In this document: in pieces, positions 31,679 through 42,106 of the stretch
Numbering within the stretch: position 1 is the stretch's first letter
How the letters are laid out: every line of letters starts with the position of its first letter
From: Prorocentrum cordatum
Lineage: Eukaryota; Sar; Dinophyceae; Prorocentrales; Prorocentraceae
Assembly: GCA_963575745.1 (NCBI GenBank)
Contig: CAUYUJ010000183.1
Location: 31,462 to 95,461 of the forward strand
Length of the DNA stretch: 64,000 bases
Direction of reading: 5' to 3'
The notes under the pieces: generated by a model
What the model saw: the letters and a program-made list of their open reading frames with translations, nothing else
What the model was told of the DNA's origin: nothing
Database searches by the model: none
Position numbers and translations under genes: made by a program

Positions 31679-31863
31679 ACGACGACGACGACGACGACGA
31701 GGACGACGACGACGACAACGACCACTTCGAGGCAGCACGCGGGCGCTCCACCACGACCGCACTGGGCGCTGCAGCTTGCGGGAGGAGCACACGGCGCAAA
31801 CGTGCCGCCGGCGCGCCGAGGTGGCGCGACGCAGCCCCGCCCTTGCAGGAGAGGGGCGGTGAC

Positions 31864-32005
31864 GACGAGGAGGAGGAGGAGGAGGAGAGAGGAGGGAGGA
31901 GGAGGAGAGGAGGAGGAGGAGGAGGAGGAGGAGGAGGAGGAGGAGGAGGAGGAGGAGGAGGAGGAGGCGGAGGAGAGAGGAGGAGGAGAGAGGAGGAACA
32001 GCAGG
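31864..32005. repeat. (GGA)n microsatellite
   Basis: Purine-rich GGA tract on plus, 190 bp after a TCC tract, so the two form a potential inverted (TCC/GGA) pair. Confidence 0.95.
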
Positions 32006-33778
32006 AGGAGAGAGGAGAGAGGGGCGGTGACTGCCAGCGCCACTGCCGCGCGGGCGCCAGCGCGCGTGGGGGCGCAAAACAGCGCACCCCCACGCGCGGC
32101 GGGGGCGCCTCATCCCCGCCCGCGTGGGCACGAGATGGGAGAGGAGGAGGACGTCGACGACCGAAAGCAGCCCGCGCGCGCGAAAACACGACTCCCCGAC
32201 ATAGGCCGAACCGCCCTGGAGCCCCAAGCGCTCACGCTCGAGGGGGGCGGGCTCGTGGACAGAAGAGCGACGGGCGCGAACAGGGGGGATTGGCTGGAGA
32301 CGGATAGGGACAGGAATGCGACAGCGGAAAGAGGATCGGCAGAAGGAAACGGCACGGAAACGAGGGCACACGCGCGGAATGGAAGTGCCAGAGAGGCCAC
32401 GAAGGAGGAGGGCGCAAAGGTGTCCTGCACAGACACGCGAGCAGAGGGCGAACCCGACGGCGGGGTGGCGGAACGAGGGGCGAAAAAGAAACTCGGAGGG
32501 GGGCCACCGGCGAAGGGGCGGGGGGAGCGGGGGGGGAAAGGCTCGCTAGGAGGGGGCGGCGACGGGGGAGAGAGGGCGGCGAGGACGAGGAGGGCGCAGA
32601 AAAGGGCGACGGCGAAGAGGAACGGAGGCGGCTGGGAGAACGCGAAACAAACAACAAACACAAGCGATGACATGGAGGATGGAGGGAGAGGAGGGGGGGC
32701 GACGACGAGGACGAAAAACAAGTGGAGGAGCAAGACGGAGAACGCAAGGCCATTCGGAAGAGGGGGCAGACAGGAACGATCCAGACATGGGATGAAGGAA
32801 AGGGAAGCGTCGCGAGGCACCCGTCGGCGACCGCTTCTTCGGAGCCGCGCAGCTACGGGCCTCTCCCGAAAGGGGGGCCGTTTGGCTTCTGCGCTCGGAC
32901 TTGGGCGCCGCAGGGGGAGGCTCGCAGAAGCCCAGCGGAAACAGTGAAACGATCTGCAGAAGCTTTCGGCACCGCCCCGTTGGCTTTTCAGAGGCTCATG
33001 AGAGGCCCCTTGCAAGTTCGCAGAGCGGTCATGGGGCTTGTCTGCATGAGGCCCACTTGATCACGAGGGGCTCTACAAGCTTCTGAGATGATCTCGAGAG
33101 GCTCCTGAGAAGCTACCGGGAGGCTCCCGACGTGCGTCTGAACAAGAAGGTTGTTAAGGATGGGCTTGGGCGCACCTCGCGTGGCCGAATCTCAACTCCG
33201 ACCATGTTTGCGGCAGCCGCGCGCCCGCTCCGAATCTTGCCCGTCGACGTCCCCGACGGGGCTCTGCACCGCGCCGAGTGAGGGCTCCGAGCCCTGTCCG
33301 TCGGCGCCCCGAGTGGTGCTCCGCACCGTAAAAAAAAACAGGACAAACGATAACTCACCCAACTTTCGCTCAAGATTTGGCGATGCGTAACTGCCGTCTT
33401 TCGGGGCATCCTTCGGCGGCCTCTGTCAGTGGCACCTCGGCGGGGCAAGCCCGCCGCGAACGGGTGACCCGCGCGCCCGCGGCCCCGCGGACCCCGAGTC
33501 CTGGGCGCGCGACTCAAGGGCGCCGAACTCCCTTGATTCTGAGGCCAAGGCCCACGGACCCTGCGGCAGCCCAGGGCGCGCGATCCCCTCGGGCTCACTG
33601 TCTACGGGCCCGCGGTACCTGGGCACCGGAATCAAAAGCGGAAGGCTGCGGCGCTTTGCGGCGAAGGAACGGGACTTCCCGGGCCCCGCAAGGAATGGCC
33701 AGCGACTTCTGGGAATCTCATCGAAGGTCGAGGGCTCCTGGGGCGCAGAGTCAGGGGCCCGCGAAGTCCGTGGCGCGG
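32006..33778. other. Intergenic, no gene recognised
   Basis: 1.8 kb of GC-rich sequence. A 381-aa plus-strand ORF (31802-32947) starts in the GGA tract and is K/R/E/G-rich with no domain; a 301-aa ORF opposes it. A short local repeat of AGAGGCTCMTGAGAGGC type lies near 32990-33125. Confidence 0.5.
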
Positions 33779-33786
33779 CCCTGGGG

Positions 33787-33965
33787 TTAATTCGGGGGTG
33801 TCCCCCTACAGGGGGATTGTCGACGGATGAAAAACCCAAAATAATCAAAACATAATCCAAAAATTGTCTTGGGACTATGTTTTGAATTATTTGACCATTT
33901 TGGTACATTTTTGTGTGAAAAAAATTCACCCCAGATCCCCCTGTAGGGGGACACGCCCGACTTAA
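33787..33965. mobile_element. Family B MITE, copy B3 (perfect 8-bp TSD)
   Basis: 179 bp. The left end is TTAATTCGGGGGTGTCCCCC and the right end GGGGACACGCCCGACTTAA; the arms extend through CTACAGGGGGAT. The interior is AT-rich. Perfect flanking repeats ccctgggg lie at 33779-33786 and 33966-33973. The best-preserved family member. Confidence 0.85.
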
Positions 33966-34320
33966 CCCTGGGGCCCTGGGGCCCGAGACTCCTGGGTCGT
34001 TGAACGAGGAGGGCCCACGACCCGCGGGCCCTCGAGCCACGCGCACAGCTGCAGCCCCGCCCGGAGGGGTTCCAAGGGGGGCGGCGCCGCAGGATGGCCA
34101 CTGAAAAGGCCTCCGGCCGCCCAGGAAGCATCTGCAGTGAACAGTGAGAGCGCTGCAACCATGGGTAACATGGCAATCGTCTAGCGCGCTTAAACTCCCT
34201 CCGGCCTGCGAGCCGCAGCCCCTGACCCAGACCGAAAGGGGACGAACAAAAACCGCAGCTGGCCGCGCCTGGCCGCCTTCGCGGGCGGGCGAGCGCAAGG
34301 CGAAGACGCCGCGCTGCCGG
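33966..34320. other. Intergenic, no gene recognised
   Basis: No supported feature beyond the transposon target-site duplication at its left edge. Confidence 0.5.
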
Positions 34321-34500
34321 AGGAGGGGGGGAGGAGGAGGAGGAGGAGGAGGAGGAGGAGGAGGAGGAGGAGGAGGAGGAGGAGGAGGAGGAGGAGGAGG
34401 AGGAGGGAGGAGGAGGAGGAGGAGGAGGAGGAGGAGGAGGAGGAGAGGAGGAGGAGGGAGAGGAGGGGAGGAGGAGGAGGAGGAGGACGAGGGACGAGGG
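34321..34500. repeat. (GGA)n microsatellite
   Basis: About 180 bp of GGA repeat on plus, followed by a G/T-rich GGTCGTGGTC stretch (34600-34760). Confidence 0.95.
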
Positions 34501-34767
34501 GGGAGAGGAAAAAACACGGAGAGGAGGCGCCGACATGCAAGAGAAGGGGGGGGCGGCAAAGGCAGCAGCAGGCAAGCGCGCGCGGTGGGGGCGGGCGGGG
34601 GGCGGCGGCGGCCGTCGGGGGGTCGTCGCGGGTCGTCGTGGGTCTGGGGGTCGTCGGTTGTGGTCCTGGTCGTGGTCGCGGTCGGGGGTGGTCGAGGTCG
34701 TGGTCTGGGTCAAAAGGGAAGGGGTTGCCGGGGCGGGGCGTTGGGGGTGGTCGTGTTTGCGGTCGGC

Positions 34768-36640
34768 TCAGGCAGCGTCGGCCGCTCTAGCCGCCGTGGC
34801 CGCTGCCAGTCTGGCCGCAGGCGCCCTGCCGGGGCCCTGCAGCCTGCGGAGCACGGCCCGCGCGTTCTCCTTCTGGAGGAGTAGCGAGGTTCGCTGGGCG
34901 TGCTCCGCCGCCACGATGGCGGGGCCCTCCCCCGTGGCGTCCGCCGCGCGCTTCGCCAGGACGGCTAACGCGCGGCGTGCCTCCTTGCCCCAAGCGCCGC
35001 CGTGCGCCCCGCCGGCCGCGCTGCAGCTGCGCGCCGTGTCGAGGAACTGGCGCTTCTGCTCATCGTAGCGCTCGGCGGCGGCGCCCGGCGCGGCTGCCGA
35101 GGCTGCAAGGAGGTCGCTCCGCAGCCCGGAGGTGGCCGCAAACTCAAGGGCTGCCGGGACGCCGTTGCGCCAGCGGGGGACGTACACGTCCGCTGGGCGC
35201 CGGCCGCTCTCGTCGAGCTCGCCGCCGTTGGTCTCCGCCCCGGGCGGGCCCTCCCCTCGCTCGCGGGGCGGCAGCAGGCCCGGCCGCTCGAGCTCGGCGC
35301 CCGGGAAGCCGGCGGCCTGCGCGGCAAAGAAGGTCTCGTCGCGCAGGAAGTCGTTCCGCTTCACGCGGACCCCGCGGTAGGGGCACACCAGCGCGCGGTC
35401 CCCGTAGACGTCCAGGACGCCGTCGCAGGCCGGGCAGAAAGCCTCCTCGCTCGCTAACTGCACCCGCAAGCGCCTCTGCAGAGCGATCTGCATCAAGCCG
35501 CGCGGGAAGGCCGTGCCGACTTCGGCGCAGGGCCGCGCCTGCAGCCAGCCGCAGGCGCCCTCCGCGCTCACCAGCGAGAGGTGGGCCCTGGTGGCGAGGC
35601 TGGCGCCCCCAAAGTTCGGCCTTGGCGGCTTTGTCCAGTTTGCCAGAGAGGCCCCGCTGGTCGCTGTGCTGGCTGGCGTCGAACTCAATCCTGTCCGCCT
35701 GCGGGAGCCGGGCGTTGTAGGATCTCTCGGCCGCGCCCAGAGCGCCGTCGGCGCCTGTGTCGTCGTCGGAGTAGCCCGCCCAGAGCTGCCGGCAGAGCGC
35801 AGAGCAGGCTGCGCGGGAGGCCAGGTAAGCGGCGGACGCGTGGCGCTCTGCTGAGCGCAGCCCCAGGCCGCCTGCCTTGAGGGCGAGCTGCGCCTGCGCC
35901 CAGGAGTCGTCCGTGGGGGAGCTGCTCGTCAGTTGCTCGAGGCTGGCGCGAACTGCGTTGTCGAGGGCAACCAGCGCCTCCGTTTGCATTATGGGCGGGA
36001 CAACCCGCGCGGAGATACCGAGTCTGCAGAATCCGGCACATTGCCGCAGCAAGTGGAGCGCGACCTGGGCGTTCTCGAGATCGCCGGGGGCCTCGAGGAG
36101 CTCGGTGGCCTTGTCGACTCGCTGCTGGGTGTGCTCGCGGCAGAAGGCGTCGCTGCCGACTGCATGGCGCGCCCAGGAGTTCAAAGCAGCCGTCCGCGCG
36201 CAGGCCGAAGCCCGGGGGGAAGGCCTGCAGGTCCACCTCGCTGTCGTCGCCGCCGGTGGGGACCACCTCGCATTTCCCAGGCCCCGTGCTCAGGCGGAGT
36301 CCCACGGCCGCCAGCTCTCCTACCAGCAGGTGGAGGAGGTGCGCCACGGCGAGCCAGTCGCCCGCCAGGGTGCCGTCGTCGAGGAAGAAGGTCAGGTCCA
36401 AGGCGCCTTCGCCCGCGGGGGCTGGCTGGCGGAGAGCCCTTTCGGCAGCGCGCTGCAGCGCCAGGGAGAAGAGCAGCGGTCCCAGGGGGTCTCCTTGCTG
36501 CACGCCGCATTCCGAGCGGATCGAGTGCCGGCCAAGCCAGAGCAGGGAGGGGGCCCGGTAGCACCAGGAAGCCCAGGGCGGGCAGCAGGGAGGAGGGCTT
36601 GGCGGTGGAACGCGTTGAAGGCGTTGCTGAGGGGGGCGGT
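34768..36640 (-). pseudogene. Reverse transcriptase fragment, second retroelement lineage
   Basis: Minus-strand pieces in three or more frames. 36640-36500 has NAFNAFHRQALL (end of RT box A) and GRHSIRSECGVQQGDPLGP (box B). 36470-36400 has LTFFLDDGTLAGD (catalytic LDD box). 36184-35650 is the RT thumb region (CAGFCRLGISARVVPP, GGLGLRSAERHASAAYLAS). 35650-34768 ends the protein with CPACDGVLDVYGDRALVCP and RRPADVYVPRWRNG. The last two resemble the Cys motif and RPADV motif found after RT in elements with a restriction-like endonuclease, except that the usual His is Arg (GDRALVC). It is 5'-truncated and frameshifted at about 36550, 36190 and 35640. Unlike the LINE at 19.2 kb, no EEP or RNase H is seen. 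Confidence 0.75.
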
Positions 36641-36955
36641 CGGTCCGCGCGCAAACGGATCATCGATGGCTCTCGGCGGTGGGCAAACCTCCCTTTAGTA
36701 GACCTCCCCTTAGTGAAAACTGCCTGGGACCGAAACCGACGGACCTGGACCCGCAAAAATGACGGCCGCGACGCCCTCGCGCGAACCGAGAACGGCCAAT
36801 TCCTTAATCGACGTGTCAGGGTAGGAGGTCTGTCCACCCCCGAGGCTCCTGGGGTGGCCCACGGAACGCTCCGGGAGCCTGACCTGCTGCCCCCGCAGAC
36901 GCCCCCAGGCGCACCCCAGAAGCAAGGCGGGGCAAGAACGCGGGCGCACCTGGCC
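36641..36955. other. Intergenic, no gene recognised
   Basis: Unique GC-rich sequence between the RT remnant and a foldback element. Confidence 0.5.
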
Positions 36956-36960
36956 CCCGA

Positions 36961-37103
36961 TAGGGGGCCACCTGCGAACCCTACCCCTACCCCCCACGAT
37001 TTCGGAGGGGGAGGGTGGGGTTCACTTCATTTGGGAGCTCCCGAGTGAAGTGAACCCACCCTCCCCCTCCGAAATCGTGGTAGGGCTCGCAGGTGGCCCC
37101 CTA
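36961..37103. mobile_element. Family C foldback element, copy C2 (5-bp TSD)
   Basis: 143 bp, almost entirely inverted. The left arm starts TAGGGGGCCACCTGCGA and the right arm ends CGCAGGTGGCCCCCTA; the centre is TTTGGGAGCTCCCGAGTGAA. Perfect direct repeats cccga lie at 36956-36960 and 37104-37108. Its design and arm sequences match C1. Confidence 0.8.
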
Positions 37104-37412
37104 CCCGAAAGCACGGGGGGGGGGGCCATCAGGGCAAGCTCGACGCAGTGAGCTGAGGTAGGCTGCTGGGCGCGGGCTTCCGCGGCCCGCGCGCGGGCGC
37201 GCCCTCGCCAGGGAAGCGGCCGCGCAACGCACAGAGCCAGACCCGTTCGGCGGAGCTGCCCCCGAAAAACCACTTCGGCGCACGGGTGCCCCACTCCAGC
37301 TGGGGGAAGCTGCGGGACAACCCGCACGCCATCGAACGAGGAAGCTCCGTGGGGTGCAGTCGCCCGGATGCGCAGCACGGAGAGAGTTGGGCGCCCGAGT
37401 TATATCTGGGGC

Positions 37413-37481
37413 AACTCGGGTCCGGGCTAACTCGGGCTTGGATGCCCGAAAAACGAGCCCGAGTCAGCCCTGACCCGAGTT
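37413..37481. repeat. 27-bp inverted repeat hairpin
   Basis: Arms 37413-37439 (AACTCGGGTCCGGGCTAACT...) and 37455-37481 pair at 24 of 27 positions across a 15-nt loop. Could be a small MITE; no TSD seen. Confidence 0.65.
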
Positions 37482-37513
37482 ACTCCTGATGATTCGGGGT
37501 TCTGAGAGAGGAA

Positions 37514-37699
37514 CCCAGACCCCCGACGTAATGTTTTTTTCATTACGTCGACCCCCACAGGTCCCGACCCTTTCCCTATGACCGGCTTTGCATCCTGAGT
37601 CGTTTTTCGACGCTCCCGAGGCCCGGTGAGGGCCCCCGGAGGCCGAAAATTAGGAAAAACCTCCCGTCGTGATTTTTTCATTACTCGAGGGGGTCTGGG
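37514..37699 (+). mobile_element. Family A MITE, copy A7
   Basis: 186 bp with a perfect 11-bp terminal inverted repeat, CCCAGACCCCC and GGGGGTCTGGG. It continues as GTAATG and CATTAC on the two sides. The core TCCCGAGGCCCGGTGAGGGC is shared with the other A copies. Three bases, gaa, flank both ends. Confidence 0.75.
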
Positions 37700-38047
37700 G
37701 AAGAGTAAGTGGGCAAGAAGTAAGTGAGTGCGCAAGAAAAAATGGGGAGCGAGAGGGCCTGCTTGGACTGAGGACCATGCTTTGATCAGAAGCCGCGCCA
37801 TCCTCGAGGAGCTCCGCGGCCTGCCGAAACAGCGTGGACTTCGTGGTTGAAAAGCGCCAGCAGGGCTGTCGCTATAACGAGGCCCAGCGGGGCCAGAGCG
37901 AGTCGGGGCCCGACCATGCGCTGCGGCATCGCGAACAGCAGCCCACAACGCCAGCGGAAACGCCCGCAGTAGCGACATCGAGCAACAAGCATAAGCAACC
38001 CAGAGCATGACAAAGTTCACCGAAGTTTCGTTCGGTGTGTTTTTTTG
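37700..38047. other. Intergenic, no gene recognised
   Basis: No supported feature; ORFs are short and without motifs. Confidence 0.5.
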
Positions 38048-38208
38048 TTCAACCCGAACACTTCAGGGATCTCGACCGATTCCCTCGGGACCGGTGGTTC
38101 ATTCCGGATTATTTGTCGACAGTCCCAGGGCCAGCGGGGGCTCCCAAAGGCTGGAAATAGCCAGAAACTGCCGGGCATACGATGTTCATGACGCGACGAG
38201 GTCTTGGG
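38048..38208 (+). mobile_element. Family A MITE, copy A8 (diverged)
   Basis: Retains TTCCCTCGGGACCGG, the TTGTCGACAGTCCC region and ATGACGCGACGAGGTCTTGGG, but has lost the canonical ends. Confidence 0.5.
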
Positions 38209-38549
38209 CCCGTCCCCCAAATGCGCTCAAGACCAGTCCCCCTGGCCCATCCCGAGCTCCATCGAGGCCAGCCTCTCCTCGCAGATGCGACGCTCGACGG
38301 CTTACGGAAACAGCCTCTTCGATCCCCCCTCGACATCGGTGTGCTCTTCTCTAAGAGGGCCGGAGAACCACCCGCAGAGTGGGAACCAATCAGGCCATGA
38401 CCAGCAGACGCGCCCAAAGAAGCAATCGATCGGGAGCAAGGCTGCTCGGCAAGCGCGCGGGAAAGTACAGCAGGCGCCAACCATGGAGGTCCGGGTGGTC
38501 CTTCCTCCCTTCCCTGATCATTTGGTACTGGAATTTTCCAGTTGCGACT

Positions 38550-38735
38550 GGCGAGAACGGTCGCTACCGATTTTGCTTCAGATTTCGATATCGGTCGCGA
38601 CCGATTTGCTTCACGGTCGCGACCAATCGGTCGCGACCGATCGGTCGCGTTCGGTGGCGATCGGTCGCGACCGATTTTGTAATCGGTCGCGACCGATTTG
38701 GGATGTCGATCGGTCGCTACCGATCGCGACCGAAA
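38550..38735. repeat. Palindromic ATCGGTCGCGACCGAT cluster
   Basis: Repeated copies of the perfect palindrome ATCGGTCGCGACCGAT or parts of it (for example 38589, 38632, 38666 and 38682), mixed with GGTCGCTACCGAT variants. Every unit can fold on itself and with its neighbours. Confidence 0.8.
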
Positions 38736-39299
38736 AACATCGGTATCCAATGATCTGGGTTGGTTTATGCTATTCCGGGCCTCGGCCTTCGTCTTCCCCT
38801 CCTCTGCCTCGCCATCCTTCGCGCCCTCGGCGCCCTCCTGCGGTCACTGGCCCGCCGAGATGAGAGGAGAGCTGCAACGGCGCCCACGGCGAGAAGGTTC
38901 GGCTACACGCAAGAGTGACCCTGGGTAAGAGTGACCTTTGGTGCGCGGCTCTTTGGGGGCCGCGGGGAGACCAAACCTGGGCGCGCAAGCCCCAGGTTCA
39001 GCCATCTGAGGGCCCATCTGTGCCCGCACCAAAGGTCACTCCGGCGGAAGGTCACTCTTACGTCTAATCGAAAGGTAAGGGGGCGGGGGGCCCACAAGCG
39101 GTCCGGGACGAGCACGAGGAATGAAAGGAGGGGGGCCCCTCTCAGTGCCTTCCGGAGGTGCTCGTCGGCGCCTCGAGGTCGTCTCGCCCCATCGGGGTGC
39201 AGCTCCACCAGCCGCGCATCGCCGAGGGCGCCCTGAGGGTGCCTGAATCGTCCTAGACGGCCGTTGTAGGCCCGAATTGTGAGCTGAACGCCACTCGGA
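38736..39299. other. Intergenic, no gene recognised
   Basis: Contains an inverted pair of GAGTGACCTTTGGTGCG (38929) and CGCACCAAAGGTCACTC (39027) about 100 bp apart. That may be another small foldback, with a related GAGTGACC at 38913 and GGTCACTC at 39050. Confidence 0.5.
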
Positions 39300-39340
39300 G
39301 GAGGGCAACGACAACGACATCGACGACGACGACGACGCCG

Positions 39341-39378
<38 letters not shown>

Positions 39379-39600
39379 AACGACGACGACGACGGCGGCT
39401 ACGACGACGACGGGCGGCGACGGCGACGAGGGTGACGAAGGCTATGGAGACAACGACGGCAGCGAACATGGCAGCGACGCAGAGAACGCCGAGGACGACG
39501 GGGGTGACGAAGACAAAGACGATGGATACGACGAAGGGGAAGATGACGACGACGATGACGACGACGACGAAGTCAGTGAAGGCGGCGGCGGCTATGGCTA
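39300..39600. repeat. (GAC)n-rich tract
   Basis: GAC/ACG triplets, pure at 39320-39405 and interrupted to 39580. The minus-strand ORF of 380 aa (38903-40045) is produced by it and the neighbouring repeats. Confidence 0.85.
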
Positions 39601-40048
39601 TGGCTACGGCTGTGGCTGTGGCTGTGACGCCGAAGGCGCAGAGAACGACCACGGCGGCGGCGCCGGCGGGGGCAGCGACGCAGGTGGCAGCGGCGTGGGC
39701 CGTCCTCCGGGGGCGCCGCGCCCTCCTGGGCTCCTGCGGGCACTGCTGATGGTGGTGGTGCTGGCGGTGGTGCTGGCGGTGGTGGTGGTGGTGCGGGCCA
39801 CGAAAAAGGAGATAATGCCGGCGATGGTGGCGAAGAGCCTGAGGATGGCGATGATGAGGACGGTCATGATGATGGGGATGCTGCTGAGTAGGACGCGGAG
39901 GGCCGAAGGAGAAGGTTGAGGCGGAGGGAGGAACGAGGATGGAGCAGGATTGAAGGATTCGATGTCGGCCTCGCGCGCGCCCGCGAAGGGGCAAGTGGCC
40001 CAGGCAGAGGAACAACGCCACCAGGAACGACGACGGCGACGACAAAGC
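39601..40048. other. Intergenic, low complexity
   Basis: GGC/GGTGGTGCT-rich sequence (39600-39800), then unique sequence. No gene recognised. Confidence 0.45.
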
Positions 40049-40152
40049 CTAGGAGGAGGAGGAGGAGGAGGAGGAGGAGGTCTAGGAGGAGGAGGAGGCC
40101 TAGGAGGAGGAGGAGGAGGAGGAGGAGGACGAGGAGGAGGAGGAGGAGGATC
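40049..40152. repeat. (GGA)n microsatellite
   Basis: GGA repeat on plus with CCTAGGAGG interruptions. Confidence 0.9.
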
Positions 40153-40374
40153 GAGGATCGAGGATGAGGACGGCACACGGCGCGACGACGGCGAGCGAGC
40201 GCGGCAACGCGACTTGCACGACGGCGACACCGGCAGCGGCGGCAGCGGCTCGCGCGGCGGGGCGTCCGTCGCGAGCCGCGCCCGCCGCGCCGCGCCGAGC
40301 CGGGGCCCAGAGGGTGCACCAGGCCCCGTGCACCAGAAGCTCCGCGTCTGCAGCGAGCACAGGCGTGCATGGGC

Positions 40375-40559
40375 ACCGCTTCACCGATCCCCATGCCCAG
40401 CGGCGTGGCCCGGGCCCCACTGGCCGATGTGCCCCCCTGATTCGGATGGGGATGGAGGCCGTTCCCTTCGGGTTTCGAGGGGTGCATCCCCAAGTGGGGT
40501 GGTAATGTGGTGGGGGTCTCGAAGGGGATGGGGACGGGGATGGGGGCCAGTGAAACGAT
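40375..40559 (+). mobile_element. Family D element, copy D1
   Basis: 185 bp homologous to 48346-48525: CCGATCCCCAT, AGCGGCGTGGCC, GGGTTTCGAGGGGTG and GTGGGGGTCTCGAAGGGGAT. Its terminal inverted repeats are eroded (left ACCGCTTCACCGATCCCC, right GGGGGCCAGTGAAACGAT). Confidence 0.65.
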
Positions 40560-41579
40560 ACTGAGTGTAGAGCCTGGGGGCACATGGCCTCAGTCACTAA
40601 GTCACAGATGTCCAGCGTGGGGACCGTCGCCGTGCCGAGCGAGGCGCCACTGTGTAGGTCACGCCCCTCCAATAAAAGCCAGACCCCTTCGAGAGATGCC
40701 GGAACTCACTCTTCCGTGGCAGACCCGCTGGAGGTGTGTCACAGTCATGCAACTGTAGGCCACACGTAGGCGGCAACACATATGCGAGACAAACGTGATT
40801 GAAGAATGCCCAGAACTGCGTGGAGCAGGACAGCCTCTCTTGGCAATCGCATCTTTGGTCGTGCGGGAGGCCCGACACGTGCGGCACCTATTTCTTACAA
40901 AACGCCCAACGCAGATCAGCTGGTGTTCAAAGCCCTGGGGAGGAGCCACTAGGTAGTAGGGAGGAGATCGGAGGGAAGGGGGCGTCACCCAACAATATCT
41001 TATCGCTCCGAGGTGGCATAGCCAGTTCGTGGGAACCTACAAAACCAATCTACCTCGCACCTACAAAACCAATATACTTCGCAAGTGAAGTGGCCACTGC
41101 TCGGGACACATTCCCAAAGTCTGTGTCCCTCTCCTCCTTCACCTCCGCCTCCTGCCTCTCCTTCGTGGTCCCACTCCCCGTCCTCCTCCTTCCGCTCGTC
41201 CTCCCCAGGAATCCCCCTGGCGGGAGGGGGGCTGGCAGGCCCGACGTGCCTGCGGCCTGTTGACGGCGGCGCAGCGCGGCGCTGCGCAAGCGGCCGTGGA
41301 CGGCCAGGAGCAGCGCGGCGGGCGTGGCGCGGGTGGTGCCCTCACGCCGGGGCGTGCGGAGGAGGCTCTGCTGGTGGCGCACGGCGCGGCGGGGCTGCGT
41401 GCGCGCAGCCCTGCTCGGAGTCGAGGCAAGGCGGCTGCTGCCTGCCAGGGGGACCACCGGGGAAGATGCTGGCGAGTCAGGCAGGGCGCGCAACGTGGAG
41501 TGCCACCGCGCCGTGGACATATGTGCTGGCATCGTCACGGTGCTCATGGGGAGCAAGTGGACGAGGAGGACGAGCTAGT
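40560..41579. other. Intergenic, no gene recognised
   Basis: Includes a doubled CTACAAAACCAATMTACYTC motif (41036 and 41060). GC-rich ORFs of 100-240 aa show no domain. Confidence 0.45.
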
Positions 41580-42106
41580 CGAGAGGCAGGTACCCAGCGC
41601 GACATCTCCAAGGTCGCGGAGTGGGGCAACACGGTGGAGAGGCCAGTGAATACAGGGTTGCAGGAGGTGCAGCGGGCCAACGTGCAGCTGGAAGCGAGGC
41701 CGAGTGAGGTGCAGGTGGAGCTCAACGGCGCCATCGACCAGCTGAAGGAGGAGAGCTCGGAGCTTGCAGTTGCGTGCGAGCGAGCGGGCGCACCTGGGCA
41801 ATGACTTCGTGGATCTACATGCCGACGACGCAGAGGGAGTTCGCCGGGGAGCGTGCTCGGGCGGCGGAGACTGATACCAAAGTGGCGGCGACGGACGCCG
41901 ACCTTGTGAAGGATCACGGCCGCCACGAGGAGCTCGAGGAGCGGAATGCTGAGCTGCAGGTGGCGCTCGAGGCCGAGCGAGGGATGGGGAAGCAGCAGAT
42001 GGCTCGAATCGACGGGGCAACGGGGCTCGCACAGGAGGTCACGGCAAGCATCCATGGGCCGAGGCCCAGAGCGAAACAGGCACCGAAAAACGGGGGCCAA
42101 GGGTGA
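41580..42106 (+). pseudogene. Possible remnant of a coiled-coil coding sequence
   Basis: Two frames give adjoining coiled-coil-like peptides. The first (ending at 41804) contains LQEVQRANVQLEARPSEVQV and IDQLKEESSELAVACERA. The second (to 42106) contains FAGERARAAETDTKVAA and HEELEERNAELQVALEAERG. A single frame change near 41800 joins them. No family is recognised; it could be a broken gene or an exon boundary. Confidence 0.35.

Noticed and set aside
31802-32947. 381-aa plus-strand ORF rich in K, R, E and G
   Set aside because: Begins inside a GGA microsatellite and shows no domain, and a comparable ORF exists on the other strand.
38903-40045. 380-aa minus-strand ORF with (Val/Ile/His)-rich stretches
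   Set aside because: Mostly encoded by the GAC tract and neighbouring GGTGGT repeats.
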